A stretch of 64,000 bases of DNA from PKWO01 sp036561005 (GTDB lineage: Bacteria; Pseudomonadota; Gammaproteobacteria; Burkholderiales; Burkholderiaceae_D), in contig DATBQE010000239.1 in NCBI GenBank assembly GCA_036561005.1, positions 1 through 64,000 of the forward strand, in the 5' to 3' direction. The notes below the pieces were generated by a model that had not been told where the DNA came from, ran no database searches, and worked only from the letters and a program-made list of their open reading frames with translations. A program made the position numbers and the translations under genes. Shown here one piece after another: positions 8,066 through 16,925 of the stretch; position 1 is the stretch's first letter, and each line of letters opens with the position of its first letter.

Positions 8066-10294
8066 TCACGCGCTCTCGGCAACGCCTGCTTCCGGCGCCT
8101 TTCTCAGATCCCTGACAATTTCGCCGTCAACCAGTTCGACAATCCTCTCGGCCGAGTGAATGGTTTCGGGCCGGTGCGCAACGATGACCCTCGTCAGCGA
8201 CAATGCGCCAATCGCCCGATTCACTTCCACCTCTCTCGTCACGTCAAGGTGACTCGTCGCTTCATCCAGAAACAGGATTTGCGGCCGCTTGTACAAGGCG
8301 CGTGCCAGCAATATTCTTTGCTTTTGCCCGCCCGACAGGCTATTGCCCATGTCGCCGATCAGGGTCTGGTACCCCATAGGCATCGATTTGATATCACCTG
8401 CAATCGCGGCCATCCTGGCGCATTCTTCTATGCGTTCCCGATCGGCCTGCAGATCGAAGAAGCAGATGTTGTCGGCGATGGAGCCGCTGAGCAGCTGGTC
8501 GTCCTGCATGACGGCGCCGATCAGCGCACGGTAATTTCGCTGGCCGAGCCGCGCCAGTGAAATGCCGCCGATCAAGACCTCGCCCTCGCTCGGCGACAGC
8601 AATCCCAGCAATAACTTGAGCAAGGTCGTCTTGCCGCAGCCGGAGGCGCCGACAAGCGCCAGCGATTCCCCCTGGCGGATGTGCAAGTTGAGATTTTTGA
8701 TGATCCACGGCTCTTGCTCCGAATAGCGGAACGAGAGATTGCGCACTTCGATGCCGGTATCGCCGATCTCCTGCCGGGCCGGCGGAAGGACAGGAGAACC
8801 GGACACGCCTTGCGCCCCGTCCGTCTCCCGGCGCGCCCCTTCCTGCGGCGTCAGAACGATATCCGCCAGACGCTCACCTTGCAGCGACAGCATTTTCAAT
8901 TCCTGCCACTTGTCGATCAATGAATAAATGCGGGTGGTGAACGTGATTTTGTAGGCGATGAAGGCATACAGCATACCGACCGAAAAGACGTTGCCCATCA
9001 CCAGCAGCGCGCCCAGCCAGATGATGAGAATGTTTTCCGCGCCCGCGATCAAGGTTTGGCCTGCAGTAAACGCGAGTGTGATTTTTTGCGTAACGATGCT
9101 GCGGTTGACAGCCGCCGCGAGCGCATTAAGCCAGCGCGAGCGGCGTTCATCTTCATGATTGAACAGCTTGATCGTCTGGATACCGCGTATGGATTCCAAA
9201 AAAAGACTTTGTTCCCTTGCCTGCAGGCTGATCTGTTCCTCCGTGGCGCGCCGCAACGGCCGGTACATGACCCAGCGCAGCAATCCATAAAGCGCAATCG
9301 AAAGAAGCACAATCATTGCCAACGACACGCTGTAGATGAACAGCATTGTCAGCGTGGTGACGGCCAACAGACCGTCGAGCAGGGCCTCGACAAAGCCGAT
9401 GGAAAGCGTGTGTTGAATCGCCTGGATGGCATTGAAGCGCGAAACCACATCGCCCAGGTGCCGCTTCTCAAAATAATCCATGGGCAGTCGCAGCAGGTGC
9501 GTAAACACATTGCCGACCCATTGGAAATTGAGGTGGGTGCTCATGTACAGTACCGTCCAGGAGCGAAAAACCCCGAGCGCGGTCTGCACCAGCAGCAGCA
9601 ATCCGAAACCCAGCGCCAGCATCGCCAGCAGGCTGCGGTCCGCAGATAGAATCGCCGAATCGACCACCCACTGCATGAAAAAAGGCGTCACCAGCGCAAA
9701 TGCTTCCAGGGCCAATGCCAGCAGCAGGATTTGCCCGATCGAAGGAAGCAGGCCGACAACTCGCCCGACCATTTCACTCAAGTGCAAGCGCTGCTTTTCC
9801 TGCTTGCGCTGAAAACCCGGCGTGGGGGTCAGTTCCAAGGCAATGCCGGTGAAACAGCGCGATACTTCTTCGAGCGCAATATCCAGCAAGCCTTTACCCG
9901 GGTCATGTATGAGGACGCCGGATACGGCGCCGGTGCGGGTCAAGACGACCTTTTTCAGGACCACGAAATGATTCATGTTCCAATGCAGCACGCAAGGCGT
10001 GGCGACATGCTGCAACTCGTCAAGTTCGATGCGGATAGGGCGCGCCGCCATGTCCAATGCCGAGGCGATCTCAATCACGCTTTTTAGCGTGGCGCCGCGC
10101 AGGCTCAGGGCAAAACGCTGCCGCAAGCTGAGCAAATCCGTTTCATAGCCATGGTAGCCGGCAATCATTGCCAGGCAGGCCAATCCGCATTCAGCCGCCT
10201 CGCTTTGCAGGATCATTGGCAATTTCCTGCCGAACCCGAAGTGCAATTTGCCGTGACTCAAAGACTGAAGCAAACTGTTGTGATCACTGGCCAC
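8066..10294 (-). CDS. Peptidase-containing ABC exporter (C39, PCAT)
   Basis: 742 residues in the order C39 peptidase, six-helix membrane domain, ATPase. The peptidase has Gln30, catalytic Cys36 (AAECGLAC), His109 (WNMNHFVVL) and Asp131 (IHDPGKG), so it looks active and should cut after Gly-Gly. Membrane helices span about 175-440. The ATPase shows Walker A GASGCGKTT (549-557), signature NSLSGGQ and Walker B ILFLDEATSHLD (from 673). The gene overlaps the end of the HlyD gene by 11 bases, indicating translational coupling, and precedes the precursor peptide gene. It should cut and export the modified peptide through the inner membrane. Confidence 0.93.
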   Translation of the reverse strand: MASDHNSLLQSLSHGKLHFGFGRKLPMILQSEAAECGLACLAMIAGYHGYETDLLSLRQRFALSLRGATLKSVIEIASALDMAARPIRIELDELQHVATPCVLHWNMNHFVVLKKVVLTRTGAVSGVLIHDPGKGLLDIALEEVSRCFTGIALELTPTPGFQRKQEKQRLHLSEMVGRVVGLLPSIGQILLLALALEAFALVTPFFMQWVVDSAILSADRSLLAMLALGFGLLLLVQTALGVFRSWTVLYMSTHLNFQWVGNVFTHLLRLPMDYFEKRHLGDVVSRFNAIQAIQHTLSIGFVEALLDGLLAVTTLTMLFIYSVSLAMIVLLSIALYGLLRWVMYRPLRRATEEQISLQAREQSLFLESIRGIQTIKLFNHEDERRSRWLNALAAAVNRSIVTQKITLAFTAGQTLIAGAENILIIWLGALLVMGNVFSVGMLYAFIAYKITFTTRIYSLIDKWQELKMLSLQGERLADIVLTPQEGARRETDGAQGVSGSPVLPPARQEIGDTGIEVRNLSFRYSEQEPWIIKNLNLHIRQGESLALVGASGCGKTTLLKLLLGLLSPSEGEVLIGGISLARLGQRNYRALIGAVMQDDQLLSGSIADNICFFDLQADRERIEECARMAAIAGDIKSMPMGYQTLIGDMGNSLSGGQKQRILLARALYKRPQILFLDEATSHLDVTREVEVNRAIGALSLTRVIVAHRPETIHSAERIVELVDGEIVRDLRKAPEAGVAESA

Positions 10295-11585
10295 TAAGCT
10301 TGCCTTTCAAACTGTACAGAGGTTCGAATACCCACTCCAGCAAAGAGCGACGGTCTTGCAGGATATCGGCGTCGAGATGCATGCCCGCCGTCAGCCCCTG
10401 CGCTTTGCCATAGGCGGTGACGGTTTGCTTGTTCAGTGCGACTCTTACCCGGTACATGCCATCGTTGTTCGCTGCGTCTGCCAGGCCGGCAGGAATGTCG
10501 CCGGGGGCCAGCGCCGTGCGCGATACGTCTTGCACCACGCCCTGGTATTGACCGAATTTCTGGTAGGGATAGGCCGCAAAGCGGATCGATACTTTCTGCC
10601 CGGACTCGATAAAGCCGACGGCGCGACTTGGCACATACAGTTGCGCCTCCAGGTTGGCGTTCGCCGGCAAAATGGTCAGCAGCGTCTGGTTCCCGGCCAT
10701 TTGGCCGGGATCGGCGAGGATTGCCGTCACGGTGCCGGCCTGCGGCGCGGTCAGATAGAACTGCCGATGTGCCTGCGTGCTGACGGTTTGTTCCTCCAAT
10801 TCCTGGGATTGACGTTCCAGCTGATTTTGGTCGCGCTGGTTTTTGCTGGGCAACGTGGCCAGCTCGCCTTGCGCGTTGCTCAAATCGCGGGCCACGCCAA
10901 GACGACTGCGCTGCAAGACCTGCAGGCGACTTTGCTGATCCAGCATCTCGTCTTGTTTCTGCTGCAGTGCGATCGGTGAAATGAAATTCTTTTCGGCCAG
11001 TTGCTGATGACGCTGGAGCTGCGCCTGTGCCGAGGAAAGCCGCGATTGTTGCGTCGCAATTTCCTGGTCCAACTGAAGCAACTCTGCCTGCAGGCTTGCA
11101 ATGCTGCGCGAAAGTTGCTCGGCCTGCTTGCCGGCGATATCGTTTTGATGCGCGCGCTCGTCCTGCAGGCTTTGCTGCCGCGCTCTGAGGCTGGCGAGGA
11201 CGGCGGCGCTGCTGTCGATGCCCTTGGCGCCGGCCGTTTCGGAAACCGGCGCGAGTTTCAAATCGGTGGACAACGCAAACAACACATCACCGGCTTGCAC
11301 AACCTGGCCCTCTTTGACGCGCCGCTCCAGGATCACGCCGACCTGCGACGACTGGATTTTGATCAACCCGGCATCGGGTGTCAGCAAACCAATCGCCTGG
11401 GTGCGTTTGGTATATTGAGCCAGGCAGAGAAACATCAGCAATGTACCGGTGCTGATGAGTGCAAAAAGGGTGAGAAAACGGAAAGATGGCGGGCGTATCA
11501 GGACAATTTGCCCCAGCCATTGGTGCTGCTTTGCCTGCTGGACTTCTGCGCGAAAAAGCGGCGGCGGACTTGCGGCACTACTCAT
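10284..11585 (-). CDS. HlyD-family membrane-fusion protein for the peptide exporter
   Basis: 433 residues from the ATG at 11585 (a TTG four codons upstream at 11597 is the alternative). One membrane segment near the N-terminus (FLTLFALISTGTLLMFLCL), then the lipoyl-like half VGVILERRVKEGQVVQAGDVLFAL, a long coiled coil (about 130-275), and the second half LTAPQAGTVTAILADPGQMAGNQ. This is the layout of adaptors that link peptide ABC exporters to an outer-membrane channel. No TolC-like gene is in the locus, so a channel encoded elsewhere is presumably used. It is the first gene of the minus-strand peptide locus. Confidence 0.9.
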   Translation of the reverse strand: MSSAASPPPLFRAEVQQAKQHQWLGQIVLIRPPSFRFLTLFALISTGTLLMFLCLAQYTKRTQAIGLLTPDAGLIKIQSSQVGVILERRVKEGQVVQAGDVLFALSTDLKLAPVSETAGAKGIDSSAAVLASLRARQQSLQDERAHQNDIAGKQAEQLSRSIASLQAELLQLDQEIATQQSRLSSAQAQLQRHQQLAEKNFISPIALQQKQDEMLDQQSRLQVLQRSRLGVARDLSNAQGELATLPSKNQRDQNQLERQSQELEEQTVSTQAHRQFYLTAPQAGTVTAILADPGQMAGNQTLLTILPANANLEAQLYVPSRAVGFIESGQKVSIRFAAYPYQKFGQYQGVVQDVSRTALAPGDIPAGLADAANNDGMYRVRVALNKQTVTAYGKAQGLTAGMHLDADILQDRRSLLEWVFEPLYSLKGKLSGQ

Positions 11586-11762
11586 CCAATATTCCAAGTC
11601 AAGTTAAATAAGTACCTTTTTTGATATACTAATCGATAACAAATGAAGTGAAGCAACTTATTACTCTTTAATTAAAAAAACAAAACAAAACATCAATTTA
11701 GTGAATAAATTCAAATTAAGTTCTGAGTTTTTAATTCAGCCAAGAATATCGTTCATATTTTG
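11586..11762 (-). promoter_or_regulatory. AT-rich upstream region of the peptide locus
   Basis: About 170 bases much richer in A/T than the surroundings, directly upstream of the HlyD gene, with runs such as AATTAAAAAAACAAAACAAAAC. It must hold the promoter of the four-gene locus. Such AT-rich control regions are common silencer (H-NS/MvaT-like) targets in acquired loci. No exact -35/-10 pair stands out. Confidence 0.5.
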
Positions 11763-11872
11763 ATGGCATATTTTCGCCCGGTCGTTGACGGCCCTACCCT
11801 TGACTGAGGCAATTGCACACACCCGCATTCTGGCGCGGCCTTCAGGGCAACGATGCGGCAGGCGATTGAACG

Positions 11873-11985
11873 CTAACTGGAATTGGGGCAATCTCGCGGC
11901 GTAAGCTGATGGACCAGCGACGTCGGATGCTCGCTGATGCGCTGCAAGACATCCCACACGCATAACCCGGTGCGAGGCTTTTGCG
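11873..11985 (-). pseudogene. Possible transposase C-terminal remnant (IS66-like)
   Basis: On the minus strand a frame ends at 11873 and reads LCVWDVLQRISEHP then SLVHQLTPR. The DVLxRIxxHPxxxxxxLxP pattern resembles the C-terminus of IS66-family transposases as I remember it. Upstream the frame loses similarity, so this would be a decayed fragment next to the peptide locus. The match is by eye and short. Confidence 0.35.
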
Positions 11986-12322
11986 ATGCGCGCGGATGGT
12001 GGGGCAACCTGGAAATTGGACACGTCTTGTCAAGCATGTGACCGCGCGCAGCTGAAGCTTTCGTGTCTGCGCACTATTCCAGCCTGCTTGACGCTTGTTT
12101 GCCCGCCTCCACGGCGTGCGTTGCGTGTCTGTCGGCCGAGGCATCCATGACATTGCATATTGCCCCAAACGCCGGAAAAATTCCCCTGCTCCATAGCCGT
12201 ACAGTTGCCGTAAAAATCGGCGCGCTTGTGAAGGTGCCCGCCACCCAGCCTCGCTTGCCTCTATGACGCTGCTCTGCCACTGCCGCCTGGCTCCAGCCCC
12301 CCTTGCAAGAACCTGTTCGCGA
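11986..12322. other. Gene-poor stretch, probably decayed
   Basis: Overlapping minus-strand frames (up to 162 codons from 11842 to 12330) have an unnatural Arg/Trp/Gln-rich composition and overlap the end of the aldo/keto reductase gene. I see no recognisable product. It is probably degraded DNA between the peptide locus and the reductase. Confidence 0.35.
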
Positions 12323-13198
12323 TCACGCAATCCTATCGAGCGCGCTCACATCTTCAGCGGAAAGCACAATCGATTGCGCTGCAAGGTTTTGCCGCAAGTG
12401 AGCGAGCGACGATGTGCCCGGGATAAGCAGGATATTCGGCGCGCGCTGCAAAAGCCAGGCGAGCGCCGCCTGCATGGGTGTGATGCCGTTGCGAGCGGCA
12501 ACGGACGACAGGCTTGACGATTGCAGCGGCGTAAAGCCGCCAAGTGGAAAATAAGGCACATAGGCCGTGCCGTCGCGGGCAAGATCGGTGATCAGCGCAT
12601 CGTCGCTGCGGTGCGCGAGATTGTAGTGGTTCTGCACGCAGACAATCGGGGCGATGCGCCGCCCTTCCTCGATCTGCGCCCGCGTCACGTTGCTTAAACC
12701 AATGTGGCGCACCAGACCCTGCCGTTGCAGTTCCGCCAGAACCGTGAGCGGCGCTTCCAGCGAACCTTCTGCCGGATGGTGCGGGTTAATCATGCTGCGC
12801 AGGTTGACCACATCGAGAACATCACGCCCCAGATTGCGCAGATTGTCGTGCACTGCCTGCGTCAATTCCTCGCGCGACAATGCGGCAAGCCACGATCCAT
12901 CCGCGCCGCGGCGCGCGCCGATCTTGCTGACGATGACGAGGCCATCGCGGTACGGATGCAGCGCTTCTCGAATGATCTGATTGGTCACGTGCGGGCCATA
13001 GAAATCGCTGGTGTCGATATGATTGACGCCGCATTCGACCGCTTCGCGCAGCACCGCCAGCGCCGCATCGCGGTCCCTGGGCGGCCCGAATACGCCGGGG
13101 CCGGCAAGCTGCATCGCGCCGTAGCCGAGGCGGTTCACATGAAAGGCGCCGAGTTTGAAGGTGGCGGAATTTGCGGCGGGATTGTTGGCATGGGTCAT
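12323..13198 (-). CDS. Aldo/keto reductase
   Basis: 291 residues. A TIM-barrel NAD(P)H-dependent oxidoreductase. Visible signatures: YGAMQL and the glycine-rich start, HIDTSDFYGPH (Asp and Tyr of the catalytic tetrad, about residues 49-55), VIVSKIGAR (Lys), and the C-terminal cofactor-binding LIPGTSSLAHLRQNLAA. The substrate cannot be told; relatives reduce aldehydes and ketones. It is divergent from a LysR-type gene with 95 bases between, the usual layout for a regulator controlling its neighbour. Confidence 0.9.
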   Translation of the reverse strand: MTHANNPAANSATFKLGAFHVNRLGYGAMQLAGPGVFGPPRDRDAALAVLREAVECGVNHIDTSDFYGPHVTNQIIREALHPYRDGLVIVSKIGARRGADGSWLAALSREELTQAVHDNLRNLGRDVLDVVNLRSMINPHHPAEGSLEAPLTVLAELQRQGLVRHIGLSNVTRAQIEEGRRIAPIVCVQNHYNLAHRSDDALITDLARDGTAYVPYFPLGGFTPLQSSSLSSVAARNGITPMQAALAWLLQRAPNILLIPGTSSLAHLRQNLAAQSIVLSAEDVSALDRIA

Positions 13199-13259
13199 GA
13201 TTGGCTCTCCTGTAGGAATGCGTGCATCTTAGGCCTCCGTCTATCGTTCGACAATCACG

Positions 13260-13294
13260 TATAATTTGCACGGGTTGTACAAAAATATGCACAA
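13260..13294 (+). promoter_or_regulatory. Divergent promoter and probable LysR operator
   Basis: A consensus -10 hexamer TATAAT lies at 13260-13265, 28 bases before the LysR start. Three related half-sites follow: TTGCAC (13266-13271), TTGTAC (13275-13280) and GCACAA (13289-13294). TTGTAC-N8-GCACAA is an inverted repeat with one mismatch, and overlaps the start codon. This would suit autorepression by the LysR protein and control of the divergent reductase gene. No good -35 is visible. Confidence 0.5.
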
Positions 13295-14259
13295 TGGACA
13301 TTGATCTTGCCGATTTGGACGCCTTCGTCGCGGTAGCGCGCGCCAAGGGATTTCGCGACGCCGCGCGGGCACGGGGCGGCAGCGCCTCCGGTCTCAGCGA
13401 AGCCGTGCGCCGCCTCGAAACCCGGCTCGGCGTGCGGCTGTTGAACCGCACAACGCGCAGTGTCGTGCCGACCGAAGCCGGGCAACGCCTGCTGGAGCGG
13501 CTGGGACCGGCCATGCACGAAGTGGCGGCCTCGCTCGATGTGATCAATGCGTTTCGCGATAGCCCGGCAGGAACGCTGCGCCTCAACGTGCCGATCAGCG
13601 CCGCGCGCATCGTGCTGCCGGCTATCGTGCCGCCCTTCCTCGCTGCCTATCCGGACATCAAACTCGAAGTGATGGCCGATGACACGTTCGTGGACGTGCT
13701 TGCCGCCGGATGCGATGCAGGCATTCGTTTTGAAGAACATCTGGAACAGGACATGATCGCCATCCCCATCGGCCCGCGTTCCCAGCGTTTTGCCACGGCC
13801 GCGTCGCCCGCCTACCTGGACCGGCGCGGCCGCCCGCAGCACCCGAGCGAGCTACTCAATCATGCCTGCCTGCGTGGACGCTTCACCAGCGGTGCCATGC
13901 CACCCTGGGAATTCGAGCGCGCCGGCGAAATTGTCCGCGTCAATCCCACCGGCCCGCTGCTTGTTCAAATCGGCGCGGCGGCCGATCTCAAAGTCGAAGC
14001 GGCCATTGCCGGCACCGGCGTCATTCAACTGTTCGAAGCATGGTTGCGCCCCTACCTCGATAGCGGCGCACTCGAACCCGTACTCGAACCATGGTGGACA
14101 AGTTTTCCCGGCACCTTTCTTTATTACCCCGGACGACGTCTGGTCCCAGCGCCGCTGCGCGCCTTCATCGATTTCATCAAGGCGCCGGCATCGCTTGCGC
14201 CGCCATCACCATCGAACCAAAAACGCGCTACGCGCCGGCCCGCAAAGCCGAAAGCTTGA
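13294..14259 (+). CDS. LysR-family transcriptional regulator
   Basis: 321 residues from the ATG at 13294, which begins the standard LysR opening (DIDLADLDAFVAVARAKGFRDAARA). The winged helix-turn-helix covers about 1-60 (ARGGSASGLSEAVRRLETRLGVRLLNRTTRSVVPTEAGQ), and the periplasmic-binding-like effector domain about 90-300. It resembles the subgroup with NRTTRSVVPTEAG that often sits beside oxidoreductase genes. Probable target is the divergent aldo/keto reductase gene. Confidence 0.92.
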   Translation: MDIDLADLDAFVAVARAKGFRDAARARGGSASGLSEAVRRLETRLGVRLLNRTTRSVVPTEAGQRLLERLGPAMHEVAASLDVINAFRDSPAGTLRLNVPISAARIVLPAIVPPFLAAYPDIKLEVMADDTFVDVLAAGCDAGIRFEEHLEQDMIAIPIGPRSQRFATAASPAYLDRRGRPQHPSELLNHACLRGRFTSGAMPPWEFERAGEIVRVNPTGPLLVQIGAAADLKVEAAIAGTGVIQLFEAWLRPYLDSGALEPVLEPWWTSFPGTFLYYPGRRLVPAPLRAFIDFIKAPASLAPPSPSNQKRATRRPAKPKA

Positions 14260-14318
14260 AGAGGATAGGCGCAACGGGGCGGGATTGGGGTTGGACAGCA
14301 CGCGCGTCCTGCACACGT

Positions 14319-14951
14319 TCAATGGGAGCGCACGCGACATTCGGAGCCATACGCAACCTCATACGGCTTGTCGAAACACTGCAACAACCCATCGACAACA
14401 TCGATATTCGGCGGCCAAAGAAACTTCATCATCCGGCCATTATCCAAGTGTACTTCCATGTAGCCATCCTTGACAGGTGGCAAACCGTCGCCAATCGGCG
14501 GTTCGACTGCGGCAAGCTTTGCCCGCGCCTGTTCCAGTGCAGAACGGTCCTTATGTAGATATGCGATGGTCGCATCGACATACTGGTTCCAGCCCGCCCG
14601 ATCAGCGTCGGCCGGCTTGCGCGACCGCTCCATTAAGACAATGGCGGATGCGGACTGGCCTGCAAGCGCCCGCAGTTGCCCCTCGTGCCAATAAAGTATC
14701 CCTGCTGCGTTTCCATGCGCTTGCCGGTAGTCACGCAGCAAATCGGCTGCCACGAGGTCGCATCCAGGCTTGGAGGCCAGGGTGCGCCAGCCCCCCGCAT
14801 CATCCTGGTCGAAGTGGTATTCATCAAGGCCAAGCAAGCGGCTGCTATCGTATTCGCAGCTCGCAGGCAGCGAGTCCTTCGGCGCGCTCGGGGTGCCGCA
14901 CGATGCCATCAGAAGGCAGAGGACAAGAATGAGAGAACGGCGGATTGTCAT
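14319..14951 (-). CDS. Putative lipoprotein of unknown function
   Basis: 210 residues from the ATG at 14951, chosen because it begins a lipoprotein signal (MTIRRSLILVLCLLMASC) with a lipobox ending in Cys. The mature part is mainly helical (AGILYWHEGQLRALAGQ, ALEQARAKLAAVEPP), with a late cysteine pair (LLQCFDKP, SECRVRS). No family recognised. An earlier in-frame start at 15023 would add 24 residues unlike a signal peptide. Confidence 0.65.
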   Translation of the reverse strand: MTIRRSLILVLCLLMASCGTPSAPKDSLPASCEYDSSRLLGLDEYHFDQDDAGGWRTLASKPGCDLVAADLLRDYRQAHGNAAGILYWHEGQLRALAGQSASAIVLMERSRKPADADRAGWNQYVDATIAYLHKDRSALEQARAKLAAVEPPIGDGLPPVKDGYMEVHLDNGRMMKFLWPPNIDVVDGLLQCFDKPYEVAYGSECRVRSH

Positions 14952-15013
14952 GCGGGCCTTCGGGCGAATTCTGGAACAGGGGCCGAGCGGGAAATGGCAA
15001 TACCAGGTTGACG

Positions 15014-15409
15014 CTAAGCCCAATGCTCCATGTCAACAGGCACGCTCACCCACGAATGCATGCGATCCTCATAGACCGAGACCGTCGGTGCCGGGAAGGT
15101 CGAATCTGCGAACACGCCGATGGGGATGGCAATGCTGTCTTCGTTTGCTTCATTGACGTAGTACACCGTCACGCCGCACACCGGGCAGAAAGTGAATCTG
15201 CCCCTTCCGCCTTCGTCGCCTACGCGCACATACTCGGTGCCCGTTCCGCTGATCTCGACTGCTTCGCGCGGAAACCTGGCCTGGTTGGCAAATACGCTGC
15301 CTGTTCTGCGCTGACATGCGTAGCAATGGCAGACGGATATGCGAATCGGGTCGCCCGATACTTTGGCAGTGAGCCGGCCGCAACTGCAAGATGCGATTCG
15401 AAGTGTCAT
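15014..15409 (-). CDS. GFA/CENP-V-type zinc-binding enzyme
   Basis: 131 residues from the ATG at 15409; an in-frame TTG at 15436 would add nine. Cysteines follow the GFA (glutathione-dependent formaldehyde-activating-like) layout: SCSCGRL near the N-terminus, SVCHCYACQRRTGS next, and TFCPVCGV about 50 residues later, giving two zinc sites. Members are often annotated as S-(hydroxymethyl)glutathione synthases, but most have no proven activity. It is followed by the lipoprotein gene with 62 bases between. Confidence 0.88.
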   Translation of the reverse strand: MTLRIASCSCGRLTAKVSGDPIRISVCHCYACQRRTGSVFANQARFPREAVEISGTGTEYVRVGDEGGRGRFTFCPVCGVTVYYVNEANEDSIAIPIGVFADSTFPAPTVSVYEDRMHSWVSVPVDMEHWA

Positions 15410-15666
15410 GGTCGTGTCAAAAAAAGAGTTGTCCAATGTCTACTTGCCGGCCTGCCCCGCCAACGGTGCCTGGGCGGTTCAGTGTCATGTCCACAACACC
15501 GCGGACACTGCACCGGCACAAATTGTGTACCATTGTCACTTTAACATCCGGCGCAGTATCGGGCAACCTGGCGCAAGGCCGAAGCCGGCACAGTACGACT
15601 GACGATCTTCAGCCGGCGGGCAGTGAATTAAATTTGCGATAAACGCACACTATAGGGAGCGCGAAG

Positions 15667-16131
15667 ATGGGGATACGAGCAAGTGTGGTGTTGTGCCTGG
15701 GCGTGCTCTGCATGGCTGGTGCGGGTGAATTTGCGTCTGCCGAGCCGGCGGGGCACATTACCGGCGTCGGCGGCGTGTTCTTCAAGGCCAAGGACCCCAA
15801 GGCGCTGGCCGCGTGGTATCGCGATGTGCTGGGCCTGCCGCTCGAAGCATGGGGTGGCGCGATGCTGCGCTACGACGCGCCGCAGCATCCGCCCGTGCTG
15901 ACCTGGAGTGCGTTTCCTGCAACGAGCAAATATTTTGCGCCGTCGACCGGTGATTTCATGATCAACTATGCGGTCGACGATATGGATGCGTTCCTCGCGC
16001 GTCTGCGTGCGAAAGACGTCGCTGTTCTCAAGCGCGACGACGAAGAGCCAAATGGCCGCTTCGCCTGGATTCTGGATCCGGAGGGGAACAAGATCGAACT
16101 ATGGGAACCGAAACGCACCGCAACACCCTAG
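15667..16131 (+). CDS. Exported VOC-superfamily (glyoxalase-like) protein
   Basis: 154 residues. A signal peptide (RASVVLCLGVLCMAGAGEFASA) precedes a single VOC domain: GVFFKAKDPKALAAWYRDVLGLPLE at its start and GRFAWILDPEGNKIELWEPK at its end. The terminal Glu in NKIELWE is a usual metal ligand. VOC proteins in the cytoplasm are common; an exported one is less so. A ribosome site GGGAG lies at about 15656-15660. No partner gene suggests a substrate. Confidence 0.85.
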   Translation: MGIRASVVLCLGVLCMAGAGEFASAEPAGHITGVGGVFFKAKDPKALAAWYRDVLGLPLEAWGGAMLRYDAPQHPPVLTWSAFPATSKYFAPSTGDFMINYAVDDMDAFLARLRAKDVAVLKRDDEEPNGRFAWILDPEGNKIELWEPKRTATP

Positions 16132-16174
16132 AAGCCGTGCCGCCGCCCTGCACGCAGCAAGGCGGCAATGCGCG

Positions 16175-16564
16175 CTAACGCAATGAAGGGTTAATCGACA
16201 GCGCCCGCGATTGCGTTTCCGCCAGCAGGCCGTGCGCGGCGAGGTGGAACATGTCGCCGTCTTCCGGGTGCATGGCGAAATAGGGCAGGCGATCGGTGTC
16301 TTCCACGCTGTCGCGCTCGAACACCGCCCGTGCGCCATTGGGCCGTATGGTGATTCTTTCCAGCTGCCGCGCGCGGCAATCGCAAACGGACACGTCGAGC
16401 TGCAGAATCCCGCCGTCGGTCGGCATCATGTCGGCGCGTTCCATGCAGGCGCGCGCTGCAGCAGCGAGCGCATGGGCCTCGGACTCGGCATCAAAATTGA
16501 AGGCGATGTCGGAACGGCAGCCCTGATTGGTCAGAAGTCGAATTAATATTTTGAAATTGTCCAT
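16175..16564 (-). CDS. Conserved-looking small protein of unknown function
   Basis: 129 residues starting at ATG 16564, with an AT-rich region upstream that could hold its promoter. Contains ESEAHALAAAARACMERAD (helix) and two Cys in VCDCRARQ. Cytoplasmic by appearance. No family recognised; the protein-like composition and good start make it likely real. Confidence 0.55.
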   Translation of the reverse strand: MDNFKILIRLLTNQGCRSDIAFNFDAESEAHALAAAARACMERADMMPTDGGILQLDVSVCDCRARQLERITIRPNGARAVFERDSVEDTDRLPYFAMHPEDGDMFHLAAHGLLAETQSRALSINPSLR

Positions 16565-16925
16565 TGTAGTTATCTTATTTTGAATTATTTCAGGCTTAAA
16601 GTAATTCTTACTTCATGGAAACCATGTTGCCATAGCAAACGCGTGACAACAAGATACCACCTGAGACATTTCGTCGATAAACAACAGTGCAACCCAATAC
16701 CAGTTGCGATAATTTGCACTCTGTCACATTCGCCGGCCGTTGTGAAAAAACGCTACACGAATACACGTAACGGCCGACAACACCTTTATTGCCGTCACAG
16801 ACCTAATGATGTGGCCCGCTATACAAGTCCGGCAAGTCCGGCAAGTCTGGCATGAACGCCAAGGACCTGACGAGGCGAAGACAGGGCCACCGCTTGCCCC
16901 TTGCCCTCGCTCCACCCATCCCGGG
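16565..16925. other. Intergenic region with a 9-bp triplet repeat
   Basis: The first ~250 bases are AT-rich and lie upstream of the minus-strand gene ending at 16564. Near 16825-16851 AAGTCCGGC occurs twice in tandem, followed by AAGTCTGGC. No gene is evident. The end of the penicillin-binding protein gene follows at 16926. Confidence 0.45.

Noticed and set aside
7908..8066. A 52-codon minus-strand frame overlapping the exporter stop (TGATG), between exporter and precursor
   Set aside because: Product is basic and Pro/Arg-rich with no leader motif, no second Gly-Gly, and it runs into the ribosome site of the real precursor. More likely an untranslated leader.
11842..12330. A 162-codon minus-strand frame in the gene-poor stretch
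   Set aside because: Composition is unnatural, it overlaps the reductase gene end, and the only protein-like trace (possible IS66 end) is in another frame.
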